From: an uncultured Caulobacterales bacterium
GTDB lineage: Bacteria; Pseudomonadota; Alphaproteobacteria; Caulobacterales; Caulobacteraceae
Length of the DNA: 64,000 nt
Direction: 5' to 3'
NCBI GenBank assembly: GCA_903862425.1
Contig: CAIOYC010000025.1
Location: 1-64,000, forward strand
Under the pieces are notes generated by a model, which saw nothing but the letters and a program-made list of their open reading frames with translations, ran no database searches and was not told where the DNA came from. Shown in pieces: positions 35,169 through 43,855 of the stretch. The position numbers and the translations under genes were made by a program. Numbering within the stretch: the first letter of the stretch is position 1; every line of letters starts with the position of its first letter.

Positions 35169-36608
35169 ATGCGCGACTACATGAAATTCTACATCGACGG
35201 CGCCTGGGTGGATCCCATCGCACCGAAATCGCTCGATGTGATCAACCCGGCCAACGAGGAGGTCTGCGGTCATATCTCCATCGGCGCCGCCGCCGATGTG
35301 GACGTGGCCGCCAAGGCCGCCCGCAAGGCCTTCGCCACCTGGTCGACCACCACGCGCGAGGAACGCCTCGACGTGATGCAGCGCATCGTCGAGGAATATC
35401 AGAAGCGTTATGGCGACATGGCCGACGCCATTACCGAGGAGATGGGCGCCCCCGCCTCGCTGGCCCAGCGCGCGCAGGCCGCCATGGGCGTCGCGCACTT
35501 CCAGACCGCCATCGCCATCCTGAAGGACTACAAGTTCGAGGAAGACCGCGGTCCGACCCGGATCGTCAAGGAGCCCATCGGCGTCTGCGGCATGATCACG
35601 CCGTGGAACTGGCCGGTGAACCAGATTGCTTGCAAGGTGGCCCCGGCGCTGGCCACGGGTTGCACCATCATCCTGAAGCCGTCCGAAGTGGCGCCCTTCT
35701 CGGGCTACATCTTCGCCGAGATCCTGCATGCGGCAGGCGTGCCGGCCGGCGTGTTCAACCTGATCAACGGCGACGGCCCGGGCGTAGGCGCCGCCATTTC
35801 CTCGCACCCCGAGGTGGACATGGTGTCCTTCACCGGCTCGACCCGCGCCGGGATCGAGGTGGCCAAGGCCGCCGCCCCGACCGTCAAGCGCGTGGCGCAG
35901 GAACTGGGCGGCAAGTCGCCGAACATCATCCTCGACGACGCCGACTTCAAATCCGCCGTCGGCGGCGGCATCAAGCACGTGATGACCAACTCCGGTCAGT
36001 CCTGCAACGCCCCGACCCGCATGCTGGTCCCCGGCAAGCGCATGGACGAGGTCATCCAGATCGCCAAGGCCACCGCCGAATCCATCACCGTCGGCGATCC
36101 CAAGGGCAACGCCCAGATGGGCCCGGTGGTCTCCGAAGTGCAGTGGAACAAGATCCAGGGCCTGATCCAGAAGGGCATCGACGAGGGCGCCACCCTGGTC
36201 ACCGGCGGCGTCGGCCGTCCTGAAGGTCTGGACAAGGGCTATTTCGTCAAGCCTACCGTGTTCGCCAACGTCACCAACGAAATGACGATCGCCAAGGAGG
36301 AAATCTTCGGCCCGGTGGTCTCCATCCTCGGCTATGACACGGTGGATGAGGCGATCGAGGTCGGCAACGACACCGAATACGGCCTCGCCGCCTATGTCTC
36401 CGGCACGGATCAGGCGGCGGTTCGCGCGGTGGCGTCGAAGCTGCGCGCCGGTCAGGTCTCCATCAACGGCGGCGGCGGGGACCTGATGGCCCCCTTCGGC
36501 GGCTACAAGATGAGCGGCAACGGACGCGAATGGGGCGACTTCGGCTTCACCGAGTTCCTCGAGGTGAAGGCCGTGCTCGGCTACACCCCGAAGGTCGCCG
36601 CCGAATAA
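35169..36608 (+). CDS. NAD(P)-dependent aldehyde dehydrogenase
   Basis: 479 residues, the usual ALDH length. Cofactor and catalytic features are intact: TPWNWPVNQ, KPSEVAPFSG, FTGSTRAG, Glu in QELGGKSPNII, catalytic Cys in TNSGQSCNAPTR, and EEIFGPVVSILGYD. It oxidises an aldehyde to the acid. The next genes encode a feruloyl-CoA synthetase-like enzyme and an esterase, so an aromatic aldehyde such as vanillin is a reasonable guess. The 166-bp gap to the synthetase contains a REP-like pair, so the genes may not be one simple operon. Confidence 0.92.
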   Translation: MRDYMKFYIDGAWVDPIAPKSLDVINPANEEVCGHISIGAAADVDVAAKAARKAFATWSTTTREERLDVMQRIVEEYQKRYGDMADAITEEMGAPASLAQRAQAAMGVAHFQTAIAILKDYKFEEDRGPTRIVKEPIGVCGMITPWNWPVNQIACKVAPALATGCTIILKPSEVAPFSGYIFAEILHAAGVPAGVFNLINGDGPGVGAAISSHPEVDMVSFTGSTRAGIEVAKAAAPTVKRVAQELGGKSPNIILDDADFKSAVGGGIKHVMTNSGQSCNAPTRMLVPGKRMDEVIQIAKATAESITVGDPKGNAQMGPVVSEVQWNKIQGLIQKGIDEGATLVTGGVGRPEGLDKGYFVKPTVFANVTNEMTIAKEEIFGPVVSILGYDTVDEAIEVGNDTEYGLAAYVSGTDQAAVRAVASKLRAGQVSINGGGGDLMAPFGGYKMSGNGREWGDFGFTEFLEVKAVLGYTPKVAAE

Positions 36609-36612
36609 GACG

Positions 36613-36707
36613 CCGCTCATTCCCGCGGAGGCGGGGACCCAGGTTTGACCGGATAGAGCGCCGGTCCGAACGAACGGCTTGGGTCTCCGCTTTCGCGGGA
36701 TGAGCGG
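36613..36707. repeat. Inverted pair of REP-like units
   Basis: CCGCTCATTCCCGCGGAGGC (start of the 36613-36642 arm) and GGTCTCCGCTTTCGCGGGAT (within the 36679-36707 arm) belong to near-complementary arms, each with its own internal palindrome. Same family as the units at 30259, 30344, 31694 and 46888. It lies just after the aldehyde dehydrogenase stop. Confidence 0.75.
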
Positions 36708-36774
36708 ACTATTTGCGCGAGATCGCCCGATAGAGGCGACCGCGCCCGAAGGAAACGTGAACCGGGAGGTCTCA

Positions 36775-38643
36775 ATGACCCCAGCCGACGGCGCAATCAC
36801 AGATGTGGTGAAAGCCACCCTGCCGCCCTTCAAGCCCCTGCCCATGCGCGGGCCGGCGGTGGAGGTGGAGCGGCGCGCCGACGGATCGGTGGTGATCCGC
36901 TCGCAGCATCCGCCCGGCGAAGGTCCGCGCTCCATCGCTCATCTGCTGCGCGACAAGGCTCACCTGCACCCCGATCGCCCCTATCTGCGCCAGCGCGAGC
37001 CGGGCCACGGGCCCTGGCGCTCCGTCACCTATGGCGAGGCCCTGCGCGCCGCCGAGGGCATCGCCCAGTGGCTGCTGGACCACGGCCTGACCGCGCGCGA
37101 CAGCGTCATGGTGCTGTCGGCCAACTCCATCGAGCACGCCCTGGTCATGCTCGGCTGCTACACGGCCGGCGTGCCGGTGGCGCCGATCAGCCCGGCCTAC
37201 AGCCTCGTCTCCACCGACCACGCCAAGCTCAAGCACGCCTTCGCCACGGTGAAGCCCAAGGTGGTGTTCGCCCAGGACAGCGCGATGTTCGCCCGCGCCT
37301 TCGACACCCTGCGCCCCCGCGACCCCGACCTCGTCTTCGTCACCGTGGACGGCGGCGCGGGCGCGACACCGCTCTCCGATCTCACGGACACTCGTCCCGG
37401 CGCATCAGTAGAGGCGGCGCGCGAGGGAGTGGGCCACGGCACGGTGGCCAAGTACCTGTTCACTTCGGGCTCGACGGGCATGCCCAAGGGCGTGCCCCAG
37501 ACCCACGGCATGATGGCGGGCGTGATCGCCGGGCAGGAGGGCCTGCGCCATCCCGACGAGGTCGCCGAGCCTGACCTGATCCCCCAGTCGCTGGAATGGA
37601 TGCCGTGGAGCCATATCTCCGCCGGCAATATCGGCTTCAACGGCGCCCTGTGGTCCGGCGGCACGGTGCACCTGGACGAGGGCAAGCCCGTCCCCGGCCT
37701 GTTCGAGACCACGATCCGGAACCTCTACGAGGTCTCGCCCATCGTGTTCGGTTCGGCGCCCATCGCCTTCGGTATGCTGGCGGAGGCCATGGAGCGCGAT
37801 CCGGCCCTGCGCACCTCCTTCTTCAAGAATCTGCGTTACATGGCCTATGGCGGCGCCACCCTGTCCAACGACGTCTATGAGCGCATCCAGGCTCTCGCCA
37901 TCGCGGAAACGGGCCATCGCATCCCGCTCACCACCATGTACGGCGCGACGGAGACGCAGGGCATCACCGTCACCCACTGGATCACCGAGCGGGTGGGGCT
38001 GGTGGGCCTGCCCCTGCCCGGCATCACCCTGAAGCTCGTGCCCAACGGGACCAAGTTCGAGGTGCGGGTAAAGGGGCCGACCGTCACCTCCGGCTATGTG
38101 GGCGACCCGGACAAGACCGCCGCCGCCTTCGACGAGGAGGGCTTCTACAAGCTCGGCGACGCGGCCCGCTTCGTGGACGAGGAAGACCCCGCCCAGGGCC
38201 TGGTGTTCGACGGCCGGGTGACCGAGGACTTCAAGCTCGACAGCGGCACCTGGGTTTCGGTCGGCACCTTGCGGCCGGACATCGTCGCCGCCTGTGCGCC
38301 CTATGTGTTCGACGTGGTGATCGCCGGGCAGGACAAACCCTGCATCGGCGCCCTGATCTGGCCGTCACCGGCGGCGGTGCAGTCGCTGGCGGCCCAGGGC
38401 GGCGACCCGCTGCAGACGCTGGCGGGCGTGCTGAAAGACAAGCTGGCGACGTTCAACGCCGGAGCGGGCGGCTCCTCCCGCCGCGTTGGCCGCTTCATCA
38501 TCATGACCGAGCCCCCGTCCATCGACGCGGGTGAGATCACCGACAAGGGTTACGTCAACCAGCGCGCCACTCTGGAACGCCGCCACCTTCTGGTCGACAG
38601 CCTCTATTCCAACCCGCCGGGCGACGGCGTGATCAAACTCTAA
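36775..38643 (+). CDS. Feruloyl-CoA synthetase-like AMP-forming ligase
   Basis: 622 residues from ATG 36775 with CGGGAGG upstream. It is an ANL-superfamily acyl-CoA synthetase: P-loop-like YLFTSGSTGMPKGVPQTH, MPWSHISAGN, TTMYGATETQ and YKLGDAARFVD are the adenylation motifs. The long N-terminus (FKPLPMRGPAVEVERRADG and later HLHPDRPYLRQRE) and overall length match feruloyl-CoA synthases, which activate hydroxycinnamates with CoA and ATP. The usual C-terminal A10 Lys motif is not obvious, as is common in this group. Specificity is inferred from family resemblance and neighbours. Confidence 0.82.
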   Translation: MTPADGAITDVVKATLPPFKPLPMRGPAVEVERRADGSVVIRSQHPPGEGPRSIAHLLRDKAHLHPDRPYLRQREPGHGPWRSVTYGEALRAAEGIAQWLLDHGLTARDSVMVLSANSIEHALVMLGCYTAGVPVAPISPAYSLVSTDHAKLKHAFATVKPKVVFAQDSAMFARAFDTLRPRDPDLVFVTVDGGAGATPLSDLTDTRPGASVEAAREGVGHGTVAKYLFTSGSTGMPKGVPQTHGMMAGVIAGQEGLRHPDEVAEPDLIPQSLEWMPWSHISAGNIGFNGALWSGGTVHLDEGKPVPGLFETTIRNLYEVSPIVFGSAPIAFGMLAEAMERDPALRTSFFKNLRYMAYGGATLSNDVYERIQALAIAETGHRIPLTTMYGATETQGITVTHWITERVGLVGLPLPGITLKLVPNGTKFEVRVKGPTVTSGYVGDPDKTAAAFDEEGFYKLGDAARFVDEEDPAQGLVFDGRVTEDFKLDSGTWVSVGTLRPDIVAACAPYVFDVVIAGQDKPCIGALIWPSPAAVQSLAAQGGDPLQTLAGVLKDKLATFNAGAGGSSRRVGRFIIMTEPPSIDAGEITDKGYVNQRATLERRHLLVDSLYSNPPGDGVIKL

Positions 38644-38657
38644 CTTCAGGACATTCC

Positions 38658-39587
38658 ATGCCCATCGACCCCGGCATCCAGGCCATGCTCGACGCCACCA
38701 AGCCGCCGGAGGGCCTGCCGCCGCTGGACCAGATCCCTGCGCCGATGATCCGCGCGGGCTACAAGATGCAGCGCACGCAGAGCGACCTTTCCGCGCCGAA
38801 GGACGTGGAGACCCGCGATCTGCAGGTTGGCGGCGCCACGGGCGAAATCCCCGCCCGGCTCTACACCCCGCCGGGCACGGCGGCGACCACGCCGGGGCTG
38901 GTCTATTTCCACGGCGGCGGCTTCGTCATCGGCGACCTCGACACCCATGACGGCCTCTGCCGCCGCCTCGCCGCGCGCGCCGGGGTGCGGGTGCTGTCGG
39001 TGGACTATCGCCTGGCCCCCGAGCATCCTTTTCCCGCCAGCCACGACGATGCGCTGGCGGCCACGAAATGGGCCTTCGACCACGCGGGCGAGATCGGCTT
39101 CGACAAGAACAGGATCGCCATCGGCGGCGATAGCGCGGGCGGCAACCTGTCGGCCGTCATTTCGCACGAGCTGAACGGCACGGCCTATAGGCTGGCCTTC
39201 CAGCTGCTGCTCTATCCGGCCCTGTCGATGGAGGGGAAGACGAAGTCGCGCGAGGAACTGGACGGGCCGGTGCTGACCAAGGAGTCCATGGCCTGGTTCG
39301 AAAAGGCCCTGGCCGCCCACACCCACCAGGACGGCGCCCGCATGGCCTATGGCGATCACTGGACCCTGGTCGGCCTGCCCCCGGCCCTGGTGGTCACCGC
39401 CGGCTTCGACCCCCTGAAGGACGAGGGCATGGACTATGCCCGCGCGCTGGAGGCGGCCGGGGTCAAGGCCCAGCACATCGACTTCCCCACCCTGGTGCAC
39501 GACTTCTACCTGCTCGCCGACCACTCCCCCGCCGTGGTGGAAGCCATCAACCAGACCGCGGAGGTGCTGAAGGCCGGGCTGGCCTAG
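38658..39587 (+). CDS. HSL-family alpha/beta hydrolase (esterase)
   Basis: 309 residues, typical of hormone-sensitive-lipase-type esterases. The oxyanion motif is FHGGGFVIGD, nucleophile GGDSAGGNLSAV, with the Asp in TAGFDPLKDEG and the His in LVHDFYLL. It starts 14 bp after the ligase stop, so they are probably co-transcribed. It lacks a signal peptide and would act in the cytoplasm on acyl or aromatic esters; a feruloyl-ester role is a guess from context. Confidence 0.88.
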   Translation: MPIDPGIQAMLDATKPPEGLPPLDQIPAPMIRAGYKMQRTQSDLSAPKDVETRDLQVGGATGEIPARLYTPPGTAATTPGLVYFHGGGFVIGDLDTHDGLCRRLAARAGVRVLSVDYRLAPEHPFPASHDDALAATKWAFDHAGEIGFDKNRIAIGGDSAGGNLSAVISHELNGTAYRLAFQLLLYPALSMEGKTKSREELDGPVLTKESMAWFEKALAAHTHQDGARMAYGDHWTLVGLPPALVVTAGFDPLKDEGMDYARALEAAGVKAQHIDFPTLVHDFYLLADHSPAVVEAINQTAEVLKAGLA

Positions 39588-39866
39588 ACCTGCGCACGGC
39601 GCCTAACCCGAAAGGTCCGCATTCGGCCGCCGCCGGTGCGTCTACTCACGACCGATTGTGTTGAAAAAGTCCGCGAGCCGTTCATCAAGCACAAAATAGA
39701 ACAATTATATTGCGCATGCAGTTAGGGGCTTAGGATTTAATTGCCCATAAATGCCCATACGAGACCAATGCAACCCCACCCTGGGGTCGCCAGGGACTTT
39801 TTCAACAGTATCGACCCATTGCTGCTGTTCCACCAATGAGCGATCTTACGGTTTAAGGAGCACGCA
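39588..39866. other. AT-richer intergenic islet
   Basis: These 279 bp are visibly richer in A+T than the neighbouring genes (for example around 39690-39760). They contain the inverted-repeat element at 39653-39813 and the ribosome binding site of the orphan gene at 39867. No transposase fragment is readable. Confidence 0.55.
39653..39813. mobile_element. 161-bp inverted-repeat element (MITE-like or IS remnant)
   Basis: The ends are 20-bp inverted repeats with 2 mismatches, including a perfect 14-bp core TGTTGAAAAAGTCC (39659-39672) and GGACTTTTTCAACA (39794-39807). Ends with GACTTTTTCAACA are familiar from insertion-sequence termini. The interior is non-coding and AT-rich. No clear target duplication is visible. 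It is best read as a non-autonomous element or deletion remnant. Confidence 0.6.
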
Positions 39867-40094
39867 ATGCCGGAGATTGGTGGCCAGCAGTATGATGTGA
39901 TCGTCGGAAGTGATGTTGCTACGCGGGATGGAATGTATCTCGAATTGTACGAGGCGACGGAGCAAATTCTCGAGATATTCTATTCAGACGTCGATGGCTC
40001 GATGACGCTCACCGCCTACCGACAGGACCTTCCCTTAGGGGTGGTAGAGTGGGCTATCGCTGAGGGCAAGGCCCGCCTTATACCGACGAACTGA
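39867..40094 (+). CDS. Small orphan protein, unknown function
   Basis: 75 residues, with AAGGAG 9 bp before the ATG (GGAGCACGCA). Acidic and soluble (IGGQQYDVIVGSDVATRDGM, then ILEIFYSDVDGSMTLTAYRQD). No domain recognised. Codon use is less GC-rich than in the flanking genes, suggesting acquired DNA together with the adjacent repeat element. The C-terminus GVVEWAIAEGKARLIPT looks like the end of a small alpha/beta fold. It is probably a real gene given the strong ribosome binding site. Confidence 0.65.
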   Translation: MPEIGGQQYDVIVGSDVATRDGMYLELYEATEQILEIFYSDVDGSMTLTAYRQDLPLGVVEWAIAEGKARLIPTN

Positions 40095-40165
40095 GCGAGC
40101 GCTTCCCACCCTCAGCTGACCTCAAGCGCGTCTGCCTATGGGGACCCTGCTGCGGTTCAGGCCCT

Positions 40166-40693
40166 TTAATGTCCCGCGTATTCCACCAGCACCTGCACAT
40201 CGACGCCGAGGGCGCGCAGGCGGTCGACGCCGCCGAGGTCGGGTAGGTCGACCACGAAGGCGGCGGCCACGATCTGGGCTCCGCCGCCGCGCAGCAGCTT
40301 GATCGCCGCCTCGGCCGTGCCGCCGGTGGCGATCAGGTCGTCGATCAGCAGCACCCGTTCGGGCTCGGACACCGCGTCGTGGTGCATCTCCATGGCGTCG
40401 ACGCCGTATTCGAGGGCGTACTCCACCGACACGGTCTTGTGCGGCAGCTTGCCCTTCTTGCGCAGAGGCACGAAGCCGGCGGAGAGCTGGTGCGCCACCG
40501 CGCCGCCGAGAATGAAGCCGCGCGCCTCGATCCCGGCCACCTTGTCGATCTTGGCCCCGGCGAAGGGCTGCACCATGGCGTCCACTGCCTGGCGGAAGGC
40601 GCGCGCATCCCCGAGCAGGGTGGTGATGTCGCGGAACATGATGCCGGGCTTGGGATAGTCCGGGATGGTGCGGATGGTGTCTCGAAGATCCAT
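40166..40693 (-). CDS. apt: Adenine phosphoribosyltransferase
   Basis: 175 residues. It makes AMP from adenine and PRPP in purine salvage. The PRPP-binding motif [18 protein letters not shown] is intact, and the N-terminal [21 protein letters not shown] plus [17 protein letters not shown] and [14 protein letters not shown] are diagnostic of Apt. ATG 40693 gives the standard N-terminus. It is separated by about 60 bp from the upstream hydrolase gene on the same strand. Confidence 0.96.
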   Translation of the reverse strand: MDLRDTIRTIPDYPKPGIMFRDITTLLGDARAFRQAVDAMVQPFAGAKIDKVAGIEARGFILGGAVAHQLSAGFVPLRKKGKLPHKTVSVEYALEYGVDAMEMHHDAVSEPERVLLIDDLIATGGTAEAAIKLLRGGGAQIVAAAFVVDLPDLGGVDRLRALGVDVQVLVEYAGH

Positions 40694-40756
40694 GGCGATC
40701 CTGGCTTTGCGCGGAGGAGGGCTCTGTGACGACTTATGCGCCGCCGTGCAAGCCGG

Positions 40757-41635
40757 TCAGTGGGGCGTACCGATCAACCGGGCGATGGCCGCCACGACGG
40801 CGGTCCAGGCCTCGGTTCCGGGGGCGATCTCCTCGACGTGACCGCCGGGTGGGGTGAGGACCGTGATGTCGCTGCTATGACTGCTGCGCTTCTGCAGGTA
40901 GTCCGCATAACGGTTGGCGATGGAGGGCGGGACCGTCGTGTCCGCCTGACCCGTAATGAGGACCACCGGCATGTCCGGCACGTCCATATGGCCAGGCGAG
41001 GTGTCCGCATAGACATCCGGCCGCGCGGCACCCAGCTGGCCCGTCATCTTCGGCAAGCCATCGACGCCGCAACGCGTGTTCGTGTCGCGCTCCAAATCGG
41101 CGATAGCGCCCAGACCGATCACGCCCTTCGCGCCGGAAATTGTGGTGATCGCTGACCACAGGGCGAGGTGGCCGCCCGCCGAATGGCCTAGGATTACGAT
41201 GCGGCTGAGATCCGCGCCCATCCGGGTCTCGCCGTGTTGATAGGCGTAGTCGACGGCGGTGCGCACGTCGTCATACGTGCCGGGCCAGCCGCCGCCGGGC
41301 TGGTCGATGCGGCGGTATTCGATGTTCCAGACCACATAGCCGCGGTCGCGCAGATCGGCGGCCGCCCAGTCCATTATGTCGAGGCTGGCGGTAGCCGCTT
41401 CCCAGCAGCCGCCGTGGATCATGATCACCATGGGATGGAGACCGGCGGTAGCGGGCCGCCACAGATCGCCCACCTGGTTCGGATCGGTTCCGTAGGCGAT
41501 GCGCTCGGCGCCCTTGGGACGAGGACGGCCGTAGAGGTCGGCCCAGGTCATCAGCGGCATGGCGTTCGCCCCTATCGGTGTGGCGGACATGAAAAGGGCG
41601 AGGGCCGCCAACGCCGCCCTCGCCCCTGTTTTCAT
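40757..41635 (-). CDS. Exported alpha/beta hydrolase (kynurenine formamidase/BD-FAE-like)
   Basis: 292 residues from ATG 41635 (a GTG three codons upstream is possible). Signal peptide TGARAALAALALFMSATPIGANA. The hydrolase core shows oxyanion IHGGCWEAA, nucleophile ILGHSAGGHLALW, Asp in ITGQADTTVP and His in PPGGHVEEI, resembling BD-FAE and formamidase-type esterases. Its substrate is unknown. It starts 16 bp after the petC stop on the same strand, and a terminator-like hairpin lies within its signal-peptide codons, so it may be reached only by read-through. Confidence 0.85.
   Translation of the reverse strand: MKTGARAALAALALFMSATPIGANAMPLMTWADLYGRPRPKGAERIAYGTDPNQVGDLWRPATAGLHPMVIMIHGGCWEAATASLDIMDWAAADLRDRGYVVWNIEYRRIDQPGGGWPGTYDDVRTAVDYAYQHGETRMGADLSRIVILGHSAGGHLALWSAITTISGAKGVIGLGAIADLERDTNTRCGVDGLPKMTGQLGAARPDVYADTSPGHMDVPDMPVVLITGQADTTVPPSIANRYADYLQKRSSHSSDITVLTPPGGHVEEIAPGTEAWTAVVAAIARLIGTPH
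41592..41625 (-). terminator. Terminator-like hairpin inside hydrolase signal-peptide codons
   Basis: On the minus strand, GGGCGAGGGC and GCCCTCGCCC form a perfect 10-bp stem around a 10-nt loop, followed directly by TTTT. It begins 10 nt inside the hydrolase coding sequence and 26 nt after the petC stop, the right place for the pet operon terminator. Ala/Leu-rich signal peptides can create such symmetry by chance. Confidence 0.5.
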
Positions 41636-41651
41636 GGGTGTCACGCGGCGC

Positions 41652-42515
41652 CTAGTGCGCGACGTTCTTCCAGATCCGGCGGTAGGAGACGTAGAGCACG
41701 CCCGACAGCAGGATGAGGTAGATCATCACGGCGAGGCCGGCTTCCTTGCGCTCGGTCTGCTTCGGCTCGGCGGTCCAGGCCAGGAAGGTGGCCACGTCCT
41801 TGGCCATCTGCTGGGTGGTGCCCGGCGTGCCGTCGTCGAAGGAGACGCGGTTGGGGGTCAGCTGGAAAGGCATGGCCAGGAAGCCGCCTTCCGGCACCTT
41901 GTCCTTGGCGCCGGCCCAGTAGGAGCCCACGTCGCCCGGCATCCAGGGGTTATAATACTTGCCCGGGGGCACGGTCAGGCCCGCGGGGGCCGGCACATAG
42001 CCGGTAAGCAGGTTGTAGATATAGACCGGGCCCTCTTCGCGGGCGCGGGCCATCACCGACAGGTCGGGCGGCGCGGCGCCGCCATTGCCGGCCGCGGCGG
42101 CGGCCTTGTTCGGATAAGGGTTGCGGAAGGCGTCGGCCGGGGTGGCCGCGCGCTGGACCACGTCACCCGTGTCCGGGTCAATGTCCGGCACCTTCTTGGA
42201 CGAAGCGATGGCCTTGCAGATCGGCGCGTCGTTCGGGTTCGGGTGCTTGGGGTCGAAGAACGGACCGTTCTGCTGGCACAGGTTCCGGTAATAGACCAGG
42301 TTCATCGAGTGGCAAGCCGAGCAGACCTCGTCATAGACCTTGTAGCCGCGTTGCAGCGACCCCTGGTCGAAGCGGCCGAAGATCGGCGTCTCGAAGGAGA
42401 AGCCGCCCGGCACCGGCCGGAATTCGGCCTGGGTGGTGCGGGCCGAAGCGGCCGAGGTCAGGCCCAGAAGGGCGAGGCCGGCGGCGAGCGCGGCGATAAG
42501 CGAGTTGCGCCCCAT
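41652..42515 (-). CDS. petC: Cytochrome c1 of the bc1 complex
   Basis: 287 residues. It is the c-type cytochrome subunit of ubiquinol:cytochrome c reductase. A signal peptide (SLIAALAAGLALLGLTSAASA) leads to the haem attachment site CSACH in YDEVCSACHSMN; the distal Met ligand is probably in GGFLAMPFQL. LTGYVPAPAG and YYNPWMPG are typical cytochrome c1 blocks. A C-terminal membrane anchor (AGLAVMIYLILLSGVLYVSY) is followed by RRIWKN. It is the last of petA-petB-petC, 5 bp after petB. Confidence 0.97.
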   Translation of the reverse strand: MGRNSLIAALAAGLALLGLTSAASARTTQAEFRPVPGGFSFETPIFGRFDQGSLQRGYKVYDEVCSACHSMNLVYYRNLCQQNGPFFDPKHPNPNDAPICKAIASSKKVPDIDPDTGDVVQRAATPADAFRNPYPNKAAAAAGNGGAAPPDLSVMARAREEGPVYIYNLLTGYVPAPAGLTVPPGKYYNPWMPGDVGSYWAGAKDKVPEGGFLAMPFQLTPNRVSFDDGTPGTTQQMAKDVATFLAWTAEPKQTERKEAGLAVMIYLILLSGVLYVSYRRIWKNVAH

Positions 42516-42520
42516 CAGGA

Positions 42521-43843
42521 TCAGCCCTTCTTTTCCGCTTGCGCCACAGAACCCGCAGGCATGGCCGACCCACCGAGCACCGGCGTGGAGATCGAAGCCG
42601 GCACCGGGAGCGGCTTCTCGTAAATCCCGAGGAAGAACAAGATGCCGAAGTACGCGTAGTAATAAATTCCCAGGATCCGCGACAGCCAGGTCACCGAGAA
42701 GCCGGTAGGGTCGTTGTTTGCGGTGTGGCCAAGGGTGATCACCATGTCGTCCGGCTCCTTGCCGCCACACCAGCCGAGGCCGATGGTGGCGAAGATGAAC
42801 AGGATGAAGAACCAGCGCGCCGTCGGGCGGTAGCGCATGGAGCGCACCTTCGAGGTGTCCAGCCACGGCAGGGCGAACAGCATGGCGATGGCGCCGAACA
42901 TGGCCAGCACACCAAACAGCTTCTGCGGTACTGAGCGCAGGATGGCGTAGAAGGGCAGGAAGTACCATTCGGGCACGATGTGCGCGGGCGTCACCAGCGG
43001 GTTGGCCGGCACCTGGTTGTCCACGTGGCCGAGGGCCTCGGGGGCGAAGAACACGAACCAGGCGAACACCACGAAGAAGGCCATGATCGCGAAGCCGTCC
43101 TTCACCGTGTAGTAGGGGTGGAAGGGGATGGTGTCTTCCTTGGACTTGACCTCGACGCCGGTGGGGTTGGTGCTGTTGGGCACGTGCAGCGCCCACAGGT
43201 GCAGCACCGTGACGCCGGCGATCATGAACGGCAGCAGATAGTGCAGCGAGAAGAAGCGGTTCAGCGTCGCGCCGCCCACCGCAAACCCGCCCCACAGCCA
43301 GGTCGTGATGGCGGTGCCGAGGCCCGGGATCACCTGGTCGAAGGCGGAGAAGAGGTTGGTGATCACCACCGCGCCGGCGAAGCTCATCTGGCCCCAGGGC
43401 AGCACGTAGCCCATGAAGGCAGTGGCCATCATCAGCAGGTAGATGATGCAGCCGAGCAGCCACAGCACTTCGCGCGGCGCCTTGTAGGAGCCGTAGTACA
43501 TGCCGCGGGCGATGTGGATATAGACCGCCAGGAAGAACATCGAGGCGCCGTTGGCGTGGATGTAGCGGATCAGCCAGCCATAGTTCACGTCGCGCATGAT
43601 GTGCTCGACGGAGTTGAAGGCCATATCGCCGTTGGGCACGTAGTGCATGGCGAGGATCACGCCGGTGACGATCTGCACCACCAGCATGACCGACAGGATC
43701 GCCCCGAAGGTGTACCAGTAATTCAGGTTCTTGGGCGTCGGCAGGTCCAGATAATCGGCGGCGAAGCGCACGATCGGGAGCCGCGCGTCGAGCCAGCGCT
43801 CGATGCCCGTCTTGGGTTCATAGGTGGAGGGATGGGCGCTCAT
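42521..43843 (-). CDS. petB: Cytochrome b of the bc1 complex
   Basis: 440 residues, alphaproteobacterial full length. It binds two b haems and the Qo/Qi quinone sites. The His pairs lie in [20 protein letters not shown]...YIHANGAS regions and in [18 protein letters not shown]; the Qo-site motif PEWY is in [15 protein letters not shown]. About eight membrane helices are visible. It lies 12 bp after petA and 5 bp before petC, so the three are one operon. Confidence 0.97.
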   Translation of the reverse strand: MSAHPSTYEPKTGIERWLDARLPIVRFAADYLDLPTPKNLNYWYTFGAILSVMLVVQIVTGVILAMHYVPNGDMAFNSVEHIMRDVNYGWLIRYIHANGASMFFLAVYIHIARGMYYGSYKAPREVLWLLGCIIYLLMMATAFMGYVLPWGQMSFAGAVVITNLFSAFDQVIPGLGTAITTWLWGGFAVGGATLNRFFSLHYLLPFMIAGVTVLHLWALHVPNSTNPTGVEVKSKEDTIPFHPYYTVKDGFAIMAFFVVFAWFVFFAPEALGHVDNQVPANPLVTPAHIVPEWYFLPFYAILRSVPQKLFGVLAMFGAIAMLFALPWLDTSKVRSMRYRPTARWFFILFIFATIGLGWCGGKEPDDMVITLGHTANNDPTGFSVTWLSRILGIYYYAYFGILFFLGIYEKPLPVPASISTPVLGGSAMPAGSVAQAEKKG

Positions 43844-43855
43844 CTGTCTGTACCC

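Noticed and set aside
35154-36935. Long minus-strand frame opposite the aldehyde dehydrogenase
   Set aside because: It is antisense to intact ALDH motifs and crosses the REP-like repeats; the product is His/Gly/Asp-rich and matches nothing recognisable.
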